Shown: piece after piece, positions 27,398-36,902 of the stretch
Numbering within the stretch: position 1 is the first letter of the stretch
How the letters are laid out: every line of letters begins with the position of its first letter
NCBI RefSeq assembly: GCF_013391475.1
Contig: NZ_JACBAZ010000003.1
Span: 248,001-312,000, forward strand
DNA length: 64,000 nt
Source of the DNA: Oceaniferula marina
Lineage (GTDB): Bacteria; Verrucomicrobiota; Verrucomicrobiia; Verrucomicrobiales; Akkermansiaceae
Reading direction: 5' to 3'
Position numbers and translations under genes: made by a program
Notes under the pieces: generated by a model
The model's database searches: none
Seen by the model: the letters and a program-made list of their open reading frames with translations, nothing else
Told to the model about the DNA's origin: nothing

Positions 27398-30300
27398 AAT
27401 TCATCTTCACCCTTATTCTTCTCGGACTCACCCCCCTCCTGCAGGCTGCCCTGCCCACGATGTGGGTGAAGGATAAAGGAGGTCGAGTTCCGTTAAAAAT
27501 CGATCACATCCACGCTGAAGTCCGCGTGGTTCAGGACCTGGCGGAAACGACGCTGACACTCCGATTCCGCAACGAGACCAAGCGCATGCAGGAGGGAGAA
27601 TTTGTGCTTCCCCTTCCGGAAGGGGCCACGGTTTCTGGCTATGCCTTGGAAATCAATGGCGAGTTACGCAACGGCGTCGCCGTAGAAAAACTTCAGGCAC
27701 GCCACGCCTACGAATCCATCAAACGCCAGATGATCGACCCCGGCCTCGTCGAACGTGAAGCCAACAACACCTACCGCACCAAGGTCTTTCCCATCCCAGC
27801 CGAAGGAACCAAACGTGTCCGAATTTCCTACACCGAAACCCTCCGGGAACATGACAAGCAACTGCTTTACACGCTGCCAACCCAAACCCCGGGAGCCGTC
27901 GATACCTTCATCTGCGACGTTCACTTCGAACAATCGAAAACACCTCAAATCGACACCCCATCTCTGGAATTTGAAACCATCAGCGACACGCACCTCCAAG
28001 CCAAAGCCGAGCACATCACCCTGAAGGATCCCATCAAGATCCAATGCCCACAGGATCAATCCAGTGTTGTGATCACCGGCGAATATGACGACCAAACCTA
28101 CCTCTACTTGCGCTATAAACCCATGGATGACATTCGGGACATGCCGCGCAAAGCCGTGCAACACATCCATCTCATCTGGGATGCCTCGGACTCGCGTCGC
28201 ACTCAGAACCATCAGGCTGAACTGGCTCTGCTGGATGCCTATTTCCAAAAGTTGGCAGAACAAGGCCCCGTCAAGGTCAGCCTGCAATTCCTCCGCAACC
28301 GACTGATCGACGCCGGTAGCTTCACCATTCAAGACGGCCAATGGAAAACCCTGCGCGACACCTTGGAAAAAACATTCTACGACGGCTCAACCCATCGTAA
28401 CGCCTTCGCCGAACATCAACCAGCAGCCGAGCTCACGATGGTTTTTACCGATGTCAATCGCTCCAAGCAAGCCCTGCCGCTGCAAGTCAAGGTCCAGCCT
28501 AACACCTTTATCTTCCACTGTGGTCAAGGGCATACTTTTTCCTCATCCGAACTCAGCGAAGGTGTCACAAACATCCAGCTGGAGGAAAAACCACATCGTG
28601 GCAACATCAACAAAGCGCTGCACCAACTCACCCATACCGCCTTTAAGATCGAATCCATCGAGCTCGAGGGGTCCCAGCTCATCGCCTGCCTTCGGAGCAT
28701 GCAGCAGTCACAGGCATTGGTCGGCACCATCCCGGGCAAGCCGACCAAACAAATCAAGATCATCTGGAAAAACGGCAACGGACAAACCATCGAACAACCA
28801 CTATCCACCACCGTCGTCAGAGACATCTCTCAGGGAGACGTGACCCTACAAAACGCCCACATGCTCGAGCGGCTCTTCGCACAAGAACGTCTGAACCAAC
28901 TGGAACGCACACTCAGCCGTCCCGTGGACATCATCAAGCACTGCCGCCGATACGGGCTCGTCAGCGATCACACCTCACTCATCGTTTTGGAACGATTCGA
29001 AGACTACGTCCGCTACAATATCCCGCCACCGGAACCCGCGCTTCGCAAAAAATGGGAAACCCAACGCCAACAATTTGAGCAGCAGAAAACAAAAACCACC
29101 TCCCAGACCGACGGCTTACCAACCCGACTGCACCGCGCATGGCAACTCCATCTGCAGTGGCACCTACGCACCTTCCCCTGGCGCTCCAAGGTACTGCAAA
29201 ACCACCTCAGACAGAGCTCTCTCTGGCTCGATGCCTGCAAGTCTCTGTTCCAGCCGGAAGACCTCGACTCCCACAGCCACGGCATCATCGAAACCTGGCA
29301 TCAACAAACCTTCCGCTTCATCCGCAATGCGCACCAGATCCGGGACAATGCCAGCCACCAACAGTGGAAACGCCAACAAGACCAACTGATCCGTGAGTGG
29401 GCCAAGTTTCCAACACTTGAGGTCAAACGAAAACCCGGTCAAGCACTCGCCGTTTCCATCCGCGGTCTGGTCCAACATCCTGACACCTACCGCCTGTCTG
29501 GCAAACTCACACTGAAACAAGCCATCACCCGGGCCGGCGGACTACACCCGGCAGGCAACCTGCAGTACATCAGCCTTTACCGTAATGCCCACGCCACCAC
29601 CTACAACCTACTCAGCCAGCACTACCAGGATATCCCCCTGCAGCCAGGCGATATGGTTGTCGCCTCCCCGATCCCCTGGGAGCATTACTCCGACGATCCC
29701 TTTGGCGCCTTCAGCCCGCAACCCGCCCGTGACCCATCCCGGGCACCCGCGATCTCCCACACCCCGAAGGTGAGCGGCGACGATTTCGATGGTAGCTCAG
29801 ACGACGGAAGTTCAGATGACCCCTTTGGCGGAGGCGATCACCGTAAAAAATACAGCCCTACCAAAGGAGACATTCGAATCCTACCACCACTCGCACCCGC
29901 ATTTGATAAAAAACGACTGCTCGCTTTCGAACGCGCACTCAAACAAAAAACGAACGAGCAACAAGCATACGATTCCTGGAAAAAGCTTAAACAAAAGCAC
30001 GCGCTTCCGGCACCCATCTATCTCGAGGCCGCCCGCATCCTTGCACGTAACCAACATCAGGAACTCGCGATCCAAGTGCTCTCCAACCTCCGTGAACACC
30101 CGAACGAAGCTGCAGAAAACCCACGCGCATGGGCCTACCTGCTCGGAGCAATCGGCAGATTCGATCTCGCACTCCCGATCTTGCGCCAACTTCAACAGTC
30201 GCACCCCGACACCATTCAGAACCAGCTCGACCTGATCCGCTACCGACAAAAAGTCCAGCCGGACAGACCCGCTGCATTCTGGGCCAAGCAATACCACGAG

Positions 30301-30777
30301 CTGGTGACATCCCTCCCTGCTTCCAATCGAACAAGCGATGCAAAAGTCCTCGCACTGGCACTCATCGAACGCAACGCCTACCTCAAGCGACCATTGCCAG
30401 AACCCGCACCCGATTACTCCAACAACCTGAGCAGCGACCTGCGAATCGTCGTTTACCCCAGCAACCCAGAAGCCAAACTACAAGTCAAAGTGAAGGAGCC
30501 TGTCGATGACCACACCAGCCGATGGCACGACTCGATCCAGGGCGGCCGACTTCACTACGCCTCCAGCATCCAGGAGTATCGACTGAGGCACGCGATGCCC
30601 GGTAAGTATCAGCTCAGCTGCACCAGCAGACAGCCACTCACCCTGCAAATCGCCATTTACACCCACTGGGGAAAACCCAATCAAGCATGCCACTGGACAA
30701 CGGTTACTTTAAACGAATCCAGCTCTTGGACGCCTGTCGCTGAGTGTGATCTAAGCTACGATGAAGAAGAAAAATAA
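27394..30777 (+). CDS. Large secreted VIT / vWA-like / SLBB-like / helical-repeat protein
   Basis: The 1127-residue protein has a signal peptide (MKFIFTLILLGLTPLLQAAL). A VIT domain follows (about 20-145: LKIDHIHAEVRVVQDLAETT, FRNETKRMQEGEFVLPLPEG, PIPAEGTKRVRISYTETL). A vWA-like domain begins HLIWDASDSRR, keeping the DxSxS metal-site motif at D263. Around 675-760 a soluble-ligand-binding (SLBB)-like segment reads AVSIRGLVQHPDTYRLSGKL ... GDMVVASPI, as in polysaccharide export proteins. A Ser/Asp-rich linker, a helical TPR-like region (about 830-1000), and a C-terminal beta domain like DUF2135/YfaP (LRIVVYPSNPEAKLQVKVKE) complete it. The combination is unusual. It is coupled to the secretin-like paralogs, which suggests one envelope assembly; no membrane helix anchors it. 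Confidence 0.7.
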   Translation: MKFIFTLILLGLTPLLQAALPTMWVKDKGGRVPLKIDHIHAEVRVVQDLAETTLTLRFRNETKRMQEGEFVLPLPEGATVSGYALEINGELRNGVAVEKLQARHAYESIKRQMIDPGLVEREANNTYRTKVFPIPAEGTKRVRISYTETLREHDKQLLYTLPTQTPGAVDTFICDVHFEQSKTPQIDTPSLEFETISDTHLQAKAEHITLKDPIKIQCPQDQSSVVITGEYDDQTYLYLRYKPMDDIRDMPRKAVQHIHLIWDASDSRRTQNHQAELALLDAYFQKLAEQGPVKVSLQFLRNRLIDAGSFTIQDGQWKTLRDTLEKTFYDGSTHRNAFAEHQPAAELTMVFTDVNRSKQALPLQVKVQPNTFIFHCGQGHTFSSSELSEGVTNIQLEEKPHRGNINKALHQLTHTAFKIESIELEGSQLIACLRSMQQSQALVGTIPGKPTKQIKIIWKNGNGQTIEQPLSTTVVRDISQGDVTLQNAHMLERLFAQERLNQLERTLSRPVDIIKHCRRYGLVSDHTSLIVLERFEDYVRYNIPPPEPALRKKWETQRQQFEQQKTKTTSQTDGLPTRLHRAWQLHLQWHLRTFPWRSKVLQNHLRQSSLWLDACKSLFQPEDLDSHSHGIIETWHQQTFRFIRNAHQIRDNASHQQWKRQQDQLIREWAKFPTLEVKRKPGQALAVSIRGLVQHPDTYRLSGKLTLKQAITRAGGLHPAGNLQYISLYRNAHATTYNLLSQHYQDIPLQPGDMVVASPIPWEHYSDDPFGAFSPQPARDPSRAPAISHTPKVSGDDFDGSSDDGSSDDPFGGGDHRKKYSPTKGDIRILPPLAPAFDKKRLLAFERALKQKTNEQQAYDSWKKLKQKHALPAPIYLEAARILARNQHQELAIQVLSNLREHPNEAAENPRAWAYLLGAIGRFDLALPILRQLQQSHPDTIQNQLDLIRYRQKVQPDRPAAFWAKQYHELVTSLPASNRTSDAKVLALALIERNAYLKRPLPEPAPDYSNNLSSDLRIVVYPSNPEAKLQVKVKEPVDDHTSRWHDSIQGGRLHYASSIQEYRLRHAMPGKYQLSCTSRQPLTLQIAIYTHWGKPNQACHWTTVTLNESSSWTPVAECDLSYDEEEK

Positions 30778-30795
30778 TCTCACCGCAAGCGCACC

Positions 30796-33700
30796 CTATT
30801 CCACTTTCACCCGGACAAAACGACGCCCCATTTCGGGCACCGCATCCAGGGTTTCGACCAAGACTTGTTGAAACTCAAATCCTAACAACGGATGAGAGAC
30901 AGCGGAAACTTCCTGAAAGGGCAACAACCAGGAAACCAAATCATCTGAAACTTCGATGGAATATTGCAAGTCATGCGATCCAGGTTTCCGGCGGTTGTAT
31001 TGAACTTCCAAACGTCCGCTTATCTCATTATAAACAGCCGTCGGCTCAGAGGTCGGAGCATCCGCCTGGTGGGGGTTGCCCCCAAACCCGTATTCCTGCA
31101 GAAGATCGACCCCATCACCGTCACGATCATCCGACCACGATGGAACCACTGAACCAAAGTGGCGGTATAACCAAAGCGAGGACACTTGTTCATCCGCCGC
31201 TGCCAGGTCTGCCATTTCTGCCGATGACTTTGCTCCCGCAAAGACACGCAGTTCGTCAATGTCACCCTTGAAGTTATAGCTTGTTGCATGGTTCGATGCG
31301 CCAATCACGGCCACACCTCCCGGATCGGTATTCATCACCTCGGAGCTCGATCCTGAAACCACCTCCTGCACGCCATCCACGTACAGCTTGCACTCATTCA
31401 CATCCGTGCTGCTGTTCCCATTAAAATCATCCACCACCACAGCCACATGGTGCCACTGACCGTCATTGATGTTAGTCGATCCAACGATATAGCCACCTTG
31501 CACCTCAAGGCGCAGTTTCTGAGTCGTTGTCCCGTCCAGTCGAAAACTGAAACGTTTACCGTTCGTGTTCACGCCGTAGCCAAAAATCACCTGGTTTTCT
31601 ACCCCGGATGTAGCGGACACCCTGATCCAGGCCGCAACCGTCCGGGGACTGTCACCTGTGGGCAAAACCACCCCTGAGAGGTTCACCTGATCGTCCACTC
31701 CGTCCAAGGACAATGCGTAGCCATGTTTGCCTTCAATATGAACCGCCTCACTGTCAGCCACACCGCTATGCGTGCCCACCACCTTACCTCCGGCTTCGCT
31801 CACCGTGTTGCCAGTGGTTTCGTTCAATGGGAACCAAAGGTCGGCAGATGGCACACAAACATCCACCGTCACGGTGGACTCCGCAAGATACTGCCCATCC
31901 GTGATGGTGTAACGGAATGTCACTTGGCCATATTTTCCAGCCTCTGGAGTGTAGATAATCTGATCGCCGTTGATCGCAGCCGAGCCAATGGGCGGAGACG
32001 AAACCGACTGGATCTGAAGGGTTGAAGGTTGTCCGTCATCGTAATCATTCTGCAACACAGAAATGGCAACAGGAGATACGCCGTCGGCACTGGCATGATC
32101 CGGCACGGCCGTCGGTTCGGGCGCGGGAGTCCCCGCGCGATAGAGCGCATTGAGCGGCACATCCTGCAGGCTGACGCCAGGCCCTGAATAACGTAAGCTG
32201 ATATCATGGCTACCGCTGCGATGTTTATAGAGCACCCGGATTGGATGAATGCCAGCTTTCAAACGCATCGAGCCATTGCGTTCCGTTCCGTCATGATTAA
32301 AATCATCATCAATGACGTGTGCATCGTGCACCCAAAGCATCCCTCCGGAACCATTGTCAGCGACCGTGGTATCCGTGGTCATACGGAACGTGTATTCCCC
32401 ATCCGTTGGCACTTGCAGATAACCAGTGAATTCAATCACCACATTGTCATCCTGTGTGCGCACAGTGAGATCCAAGCCGCTGCAATCACCACTCGCCACT
32501 GGAGTCAACCCTGCTGTTTCAGGTACCCACGGCCAGATTCCGGTGAACACCTTGTAATTCATCCCCTGCACCACCGGAGTGACCACACCCGGTGCATACT
32601 CCCCGGAGAGGTAGGAACGATTGTAGTCACCATCTAGCCGAACCTGAAGCACCCTATCCTTCATCTTCTGCTGCAAGGTCGGCTTGCCTGCCGCCAGGTT
32701 TGTTCCCTCATCGGAGTCGGCATCCACATCATAGATTTGAAAGTCCTGGCTATGACTCGAAACATTCGTCCGGACCCCTTTGTAGCGTTTACCATCCGTA
32801 TCATCCATGAAGATGGTCTGCATCTGCCCCCGGGTCGCTCCTCCGTGGTTCGGGAAATCGGTATAATTGGGTGTGCTTCCCCCCACGTTGTATTCAAAAT
32901 AGAGATAGCCTTTATCTTTTTGATCCCCCGTTCCCGTCAGTTCGGGAAGCAGGGAAACACCAGTGGTCCAGGCCGGGGGAGTCAGCCCGGCGGCATCCAC
33001 CACGGTGGGCATCCAATCCCAGAAGGCAGACGGACGAAGCGAATTACGTCCAGGTGTCGACGGGTTATTGTCACCGATGCTTCCCGGCCACCAGGCGAAA
33101 GTCGGCACTCGGATCCCCCCCTCCCAGTGGTCCCGCTTGATACCTTCGAGTTCTCCATAGGAATCAAAATTCCTCGGGTTGTGGGCAACGCTACCACCCG
33201 ACCCCGACTCATTGTGTGTTCCGTTGTCCGAGGTGAAAATCACCAGCGTGTTGTCATCGATGTTCAGGTCCCGGAGTGTTTGCAGGATATCGCCCATACA
33301 GGTGTCAATCCTCCGCACCATGGTCGCATGCCGGGCAGCCGCATTCGACAAAGCACTGTAATCCGGGTGGATCCAGCTGTCATTGGTTCCCGAGTTTGTA
33401 TTCAAAGGCCAACTCAATCCTCCGCTCGTTCCAGAGCCAGCCGGATACGCCTGGGTGGGAACCTGGAGTTGGGCATGAGGAGCATCATAGGCGAGATAAA
33501 TAAAAAACGGAGTTCCTGCATGGTTGGTCGTGCGGTCCTGAATGATACTCTTCACCTTGGCGGTCCACAGATCAGTGGTGTAGGCGTGGTCCAGTCCACT
33601 GGTGACAGGAGAACTCTGCTCCACCACGGTCCCACCATTACCAGGGTAGTGCTGATGACCATGGATGTGGCGGGTATACCCATAAAAATAGTCAAACCCT

Positions 33701-34182
33701 CGATTGTTTGGCCTGGCCTCATCCGTTGGCGAGGTTCCCCCGACCCCCCATTTTCCTACACAAGCGGTATAATAGCCGCCGGATTGCATCACCGTGCCCA
33801 GAGTATGGTTATCATCGATCCGTTTATCAAAAGAGTTATCTCGGATGTTGGCATGCCCTTGGTCCCGGCCCTGGAGTAGCGATCCGCGAGCGGGGGCACA
33901 GACCGGAGCACTGGTGTAGTGCCGTGTGAGTTTCGCCCCCTCAGCAATCATACGGTCAAGCTGCGGGGTGTAAATAAAGGCTTCTTCCGTGCCATTCATC
34001 ACCCCGTCCCCCGCGATACCGCCACCCGCGCCATTGTCCCGCTTGTGCTGGTGCAGATTGTAAATATCACCAAAGCCAAGGTCATCACACATGACCAGGA
34101 TCACATTAGGCGCAGCCGCCGACCAGGCACCGGCCGTAAGAACGATCGAAAACAAAGAGCAAAGACAAGTAAATCGTAGCAT
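30796..34182 (-). CDS. Secreted multi-domain sulfatase with PA14, cadherin-like and LamG modules
   Basis: The 1128-residue protein starts at the ATG at 34182 with signal peptide FTCLCSLFSIVLTAGAWSAA. The sulfatase domain spans about 25-540 with NVILVMCDDLGFGDI, formylglycine motif C95-A-P-A-R, GKWGVGG and FTSDNGTH. A PA14-like domain follows (FTGYLQVPTDGEYTFRMTTD). Next come a cadherin/Ig-like repeat (VAISVLQNDYDDGQPSTLQI), a LamG/concanavalin module (GYALSLDGVDDQVNLSG ... VAAWIRVS) and a C-terminal domain ending RRFVRVKVE. That last domain is shared with the sulfatase at 43735. It probably desulfates an extracellular polysaccharide, held by its binding modules. A GTAATAC-type element lies about 100 bp upstream. 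Confidence 0.88.
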   Translation of the reverse strand: MLRFTCLCSLFSIVLTAGAWSAAAPNVILVMCDDLGFGDIYNLHQHKRDNGAGGGIAGDGVMNGTEEAFIYTPQLDRMIAEGAKLTRHYTSAPVCAPARGSLLQGRDQGHANIRDNSFDKRIDDNHTLGTVMQSGGYYTACVGKWGVGGTSPTDEARPNNRGFDYFYGYTRHIHGHQHYPGNGGTVVEQSSPVTSGLDHAYTTDLWTAKVKSIIQDRTTNHAGTPFFIYLAYDAPHAQLQVPTQAYPAGSGTSGGLSWPLNTNSGTNDSWIHPDYSALSNAAARHATMVRRIDTCMGDILQTLRDLNIDDNTLVIFTSDNGTHNESGSGGSVAHNPRNFDSYGELEGIKRDHWEGGIRVPTFAWWPGSIGDNNPSTPGRNSLRPSAFWDWMPTVVDAAGLTPPAWTTGVSLLPELTGTGDQKDKGYLYFEYNVGGSTPNYTDFPNHGGATRGQMQTIFMDDTDGKRYKGVRTNVSSHSQDFQIYDVDADSDEGTNLAAGKPTLQQKMKDRVLQVRLDGDYNRSYLSGEYAPGVVTPVVQGMNYKVFTGIWPWVPETAGLTPVASGDCSGLDLTVRTQDDNVVIEFTGYLQVPTDGEYTFRMTTDTTVADNGSGGMLWVHDAHVIDDDFNHDGTERNGSMRLKAGIHPIRVLYKHRSGSHDISLRYSGPGVSLQDVPLNALYRAGTPAPEPTAVPDHASADGVSPVAISVLQNDYDDGQPSTLQIQSVSSPPIGSAAINGDQIIYTPEAGKYGQVTFRYTITDGQYLAESTVTVDVCVPSADLWFPLNETTGNTVSEAGGKVVGTHSGVADSEAVHIEGKHGYALSLDGVDDQVNLSGVVLPTGDSPRTVAAWIRVSATSGVENQVIFGYGVNTNGKRFSFRLDGTTTQKLRLEVQGGYIVGSTNINDGQWHHVAVVVDDFNGNSSTDVNECKLYVDGVQEVVSGSSSEVMNTDPGGVAVIGASNHATSYNFKGDIDELRVFAGAKSSAEMADLAAADEQVSSLWLYRHFGSVVPSWSDDRDGDGVDLLQEYGFGGNPHQADAPTSEPTAVYNEISGRLEVQYNRRKPGSHDLQYSIEVSDDLVSWLLPFQEVSAVSHPLLGFEFQQVLVETLDAVPEMGRRFVRVKVE

Positions 34183-34280
34183 CAGATCAAAAGATAAAAA
34201 CAAGTAAACACATGGCAAGTTTCAAACGTGCCGCTCAACTGTGGGCCCATCAACAATGATGTAAAAACGAACACACTCCC

Positions 34281-34309
34281 TTATGTCCGCAAGCGATAAA
34301 AGTATTACT
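34281..34309 (-). promoter_or_regulatory. Candidate ECF-type promoter before the sulfatase
   Basis: On the minus strand, AGTAATAC, 13 nt, GGACATAA. The same AGTAATAC box followed by TGTCAT at 12-13 nt lies before the PEP-CTERM gene (35201-35227) and the sigma gene (37464-37489). The downstream half matches less well here. Confidence 0.35.
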
Positions 34310-34360
34310 CATCACCTTACGGGTATCTTGCGCCATAAGAGGGAGCCGAAACCATGTTGT

Positions 34361-34396
34361 AAAAAAAGCATCCACCGGCTTCTTTGCGGTGGATGC
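34361..34396 (-). terminator. Terminator of the minus-strand PEP-CTERM gene
   Basis: On the minus strand: GCATCCACCG, 9-nt loop, CGGTGGATGC, then seven T. A perfect 10-bp stem located 70 bp after the stop at 34466. Confidence 0.92.
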
Positions 34397-34465
34397 TATA
34401 GATGTCAGCCGGTGACTGCCCCATGGTTCCAAGCCAATGGGAAATCCCACGACTTGGCCATCTAC

Positions 34466-35134
34466 TTACTTCCGGCGGCGCAGGATAAGTGATAGCCCTC
34501 CAAGGCCTACAAGAGCTGCTGAAGACGGCTCCGGCACGGCGTTAACCGAACCATTCACTTGAATATCATTGAAATGGATATTTCCATTACCCGTTGCATT
34601 ATCCAACCTGAACTCAAACTTCACAGTGGTCGCTCCTGTAATAGACTCCGTAAAAGTGTCTACGGCAAACGGAGTAAGCTGCCCTACCTGTTCAGTTCCA
34701 TATTCTTCTTCTGTGCCACCGTCGACAGTTACATGCCACTGAAGCTGAGTTGGCGCACCGCCACCGTTCCGATAAGAACTCATCGTAAGACTGGTGACCT
34801 CAATCGTCTTTCCCGGATCAGCGGTGAGGGTAAACGAAAACGAGCCTCTACCATTACCTGACGTGATGTGAAAATTCTTCAAATTAAGTTCCCCCGCAGC
34901 TCCTCCGGCATTCTCATATCGCAAACTCCCACCACTAAGAAGATCACTGGAGGATATCCCCGTGACAGCTCCGGAATTGGTTGCGTCTATCAGTGTAGAT
35001 CCGGGTGTAATATCAGCATCTGGAACCGTCCCTGATGCTCCTGAAAAATCCCAATCTGCGATTACGGCTGCCTGACTTGTCAGCGCCGCCATACCTGAAA
35101 AGGTAACAGCGCTCAGTAGTTGTTTAATCATCAT
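34466..35134 (-). CDS. PEP-CTERM sorted surface protein
   Basis: The 222-residue protein has a signal peptide (QLLSAVTFSGMAALTSQAA) and a beta-sandwich body opening AVIADWDFSGASGTVPDADI, typical of Verrucomicrobia PEP-CTERM proteins. The tail is VPEPSSAALVGLGGLSLILR then RRK. It is flanked by a strong terminator and, upstream, by the GTAATAC element shared with the sigma gene, so it is a candidate member of that regulon. Two adjacent ATGs (35134, 35131) are possible starts. Confidence 0.85.
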   Translation of the reverse strand: MMIKQLLSAVTFSGMAALTSQAAVIADWDFSGASGTVPDADITPGSTLIDATNSGAVTGISSSDLLSGGSLRYENAGGAAGELNLKNFHITSGNGRGSFSFTLTADPGKTIEVTSLTMSSYRNGGGAPTQLQWHVTVDGGTEEEYGTEQVGQLTPFAVDTFTESITGATTVKFEFRLDNATGNGNIHFNDIQVNGSVNAVPEPSSAALVGLGGLSLILRRRK

Positions 35135-35200
35135 ATAATTCGTGTTTACAGTTCAAATGCCCCCTCCGAATCCTACCGGAATGGTGGGAAGCGCTGTCAA

Positions 35201-35227
35201 ATGACAACAAACCGGAAAAGTATTACT
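35201..35227 (-). promoter_or_regulatory. Candidate ECF-type promoter before the PEP-CTERM gene
   Basis: On the minus strand, AAAAAAGTAATAC, 13 nt, TGTCAT, with TTGTCATTT common to this site and the one before the sigma gene. TGTC resembles the -10 of many ECF promoters. Confidence 0.45.
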
Positions 35228-35282
35228 TTTTTACGATAAAAAAATCAGACGCTCTTCAGTAGGCTGAATCAATGGGAGAAAG

Positions 35283-36902
35283 CTATCGATTCACCAAGGA
35301 CGGAATCAAACTCTCAGGAGCCTCATTGCGCTGGTAAAGGTTCATAATCTGGGACGGGGTCAAGGCCGCAGGAAAAACATAAAGTTCATCAATCGCACCA
35401 TGAAACGTTCCAAACGATGATTCGTTTTCCAATCGTCTCCCGATGTAAGCCACGCTCTGCTCATCCTCCTGCACTTGGGTATCAATCTGCTGGTGGCGAG
35501 CAGCCGTCACGGCCTCCAGTTTACCGTCAACATAATGTAAGACCTGACTGGAGACATGCTCGGACGACGCTCCAAGGTACACCGATGTCACATGGTGCCA
35601 TTTGCCGTCACGGAGGTTGGCGCTACCAATGACCCGACCCCCTCCGAACTCGGTCCGTAAGGCGCCGTACTGGCCTGTATTGTCCACACCCGGATTCCAT
35701 GACACCTGCCACTTGGTTCCCGTCTGCGACTGTGGTTCACCCCAGGAAACAATCGAATAAGCATTTTTATTTTGTGCCGCTTTCGGGATTCTTACCCAGC
35801 AAGCCACCGTCCGTTCGGCAGCTCCTGTAACTCCCGGAAAGCGAGTCTCAAGATACGACCCCAATCCATCGAAACGAAGTGCCCTTCCGAATTTTCCTTT
35901 GATGACGTGTGCTTGCGCTTCACCCGGCATCCTCGGCAACTGCTTCAATACGGCGCCGTAGCCAGCCCCCGAATAGCTGCCGGACTCCGGGAAGGTATCC
36001 ATCAGCATCGAATCAAACGACCACCTCAAGAACCGTGCCTTGGATTGCGTTCCGGACACCGGCAATTCAGAATGAAACCCTCCGGCAGCATAGCGGATTT
36101 CACCTTCTCCTAACAAATGAGTCTCATTCATCCGCAACGATTGTTTGGCATTCAAGGTTCTGGCCATGGTCATGTTCTGATTCGGGCTGGCCTCGATACT
36201 CCCCTCGATCACATGCACTTCTGTTTCTTCCTCATCCACCGCCAAAGCAAAGGAACAGGACTGGTCAGCAAAGGAGCTCGATGGCGTCTTCAAACGAAAG
36301 CCCTCGGCCTGCGCCGGAATATGAACCACACCCTTACCACGGACCAAACTCGCCAATTTCGGGGAAAGGCATCCCAACTCGGCAGGCCCTTGAATCACCA
36401 CTCGGGCTCCCGAATCAAAGGTTACCTCGGCATTGCCGGAAATGAGTTCAATTACTCCGGCAGTCAGCCATGATCCGACTCGCAATGATGGATCTTTCCA
36501 TACGGCATCCTGCATGTTGGTGACCCTCGCCAAGGTCGACTGAGCGCCTTCGGGCAATGGTTCCACCTGCCCTCCACCGCCTGCGATTACCTTGCCGCTC
36601 TGCTCCATCGACATCGGAGAGAATTGGGTAAGAGCAAACCAAGTTACGAGCGCCACCCCTGCGGCCACGGCCGCGAACTGCATCCAGTTCGCCCGGGTAA
36701 GCGGAACCGCCTTTTCAGTCACGCCGAGGGAGACATGGTGCTTCAACTCCCAGTCCAAGCGACCACTGAGTTCGGCTTGCTCACAGTAATATGCCATCGC
36801 TTCCGAATCACGACGCAACTCTTCCTGCAGTTTGGCAAACTCCTGCTCATCGATCGAGCCGTCCAGTGCCCTGCCGATCATCTGTATCATTTCCTGGTTC
36901 AT
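35283..36902 (-). CDS. FecR-domain / LamG-domain membrane protein (anti-sigma-like), copy 1
   Basis: The 539-residue protein has an N-terminal cytoplasmic helical segment (FAKLQEELRRDSEAMAYYCE) and one membrane helix (WMQFAAVAAGVALVTWFALT, about 73-92). A periplasmic FecR domain follows (about 130-250: GSWLTAGVIELISGNAEVTF, KTPSSSFADQSCSFAL, TEVHVIEGSIEA). A C-terminal LamG/concanavalin-like domain completes it (GRALRFDGLGSYLETRFPGV ... TVACWVRIPK). Its start overlaps the sigma-factor stop by four bases (ATGA), so the two are coupled, as anti-sigma/sigma pairs are. It probably senses an envelope or polysaccharide signal and controls the sigma factor. Confidence 0.85.
   Translation of the reverse strand: MNQEMIQMIGRALDGSIDEQEFAKLQEELRRDSEAMAYYCEQAELSGRLDWELKHHVSLGVTEKAVPLTRANWMQFAAVAAGVALVTWFALTQFSPMSMEQSGKVIAGGGGQVEPLPEGAQSTLARVTNMQDAVWKDPSLRVGSWLTAGVIELISGNAEVTFDSGARVVIQGPAELGCLSPKLASLVRGKGVVHIPAQAEGFRLKTPSSSFADQSCSFALAVDEEETEVHVIEGSIEASPNQNMTMARTLNAKQSLRMNETHLLGEGEIRYAAGGFHSELPVSGTQSKARFLRWSFDSMLMDTFPESGSYSGAGYGAVLKQLPRMPGEAQAHVIKGKFGRALRFDGLGSYLETRFPGVTGAAERTVACWVRIPKAAQNKNAYSIVSWGEPQSQTGTKWQVSWNPGVDNTGQYGALRTEFGGGRVIGSANLRDGKWHHVTSVYLGASSEHVSSQVLHYVDGKLEAVTAARHQQIDTQVQEDEQSVAYIGRRLENESSFGTFHGAIDELYVFPAALTPSQIMNLYQRNEAPESLIPSLVNR

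Noticed and set aside
32737-33879. 380-codon plus-strand ORF inside the multi-domain sulfatase
   Set aside because: Antisense to a gene with clear sulfatase motifs; Arg/Pro/His-rich composition typical of a shadow frame.
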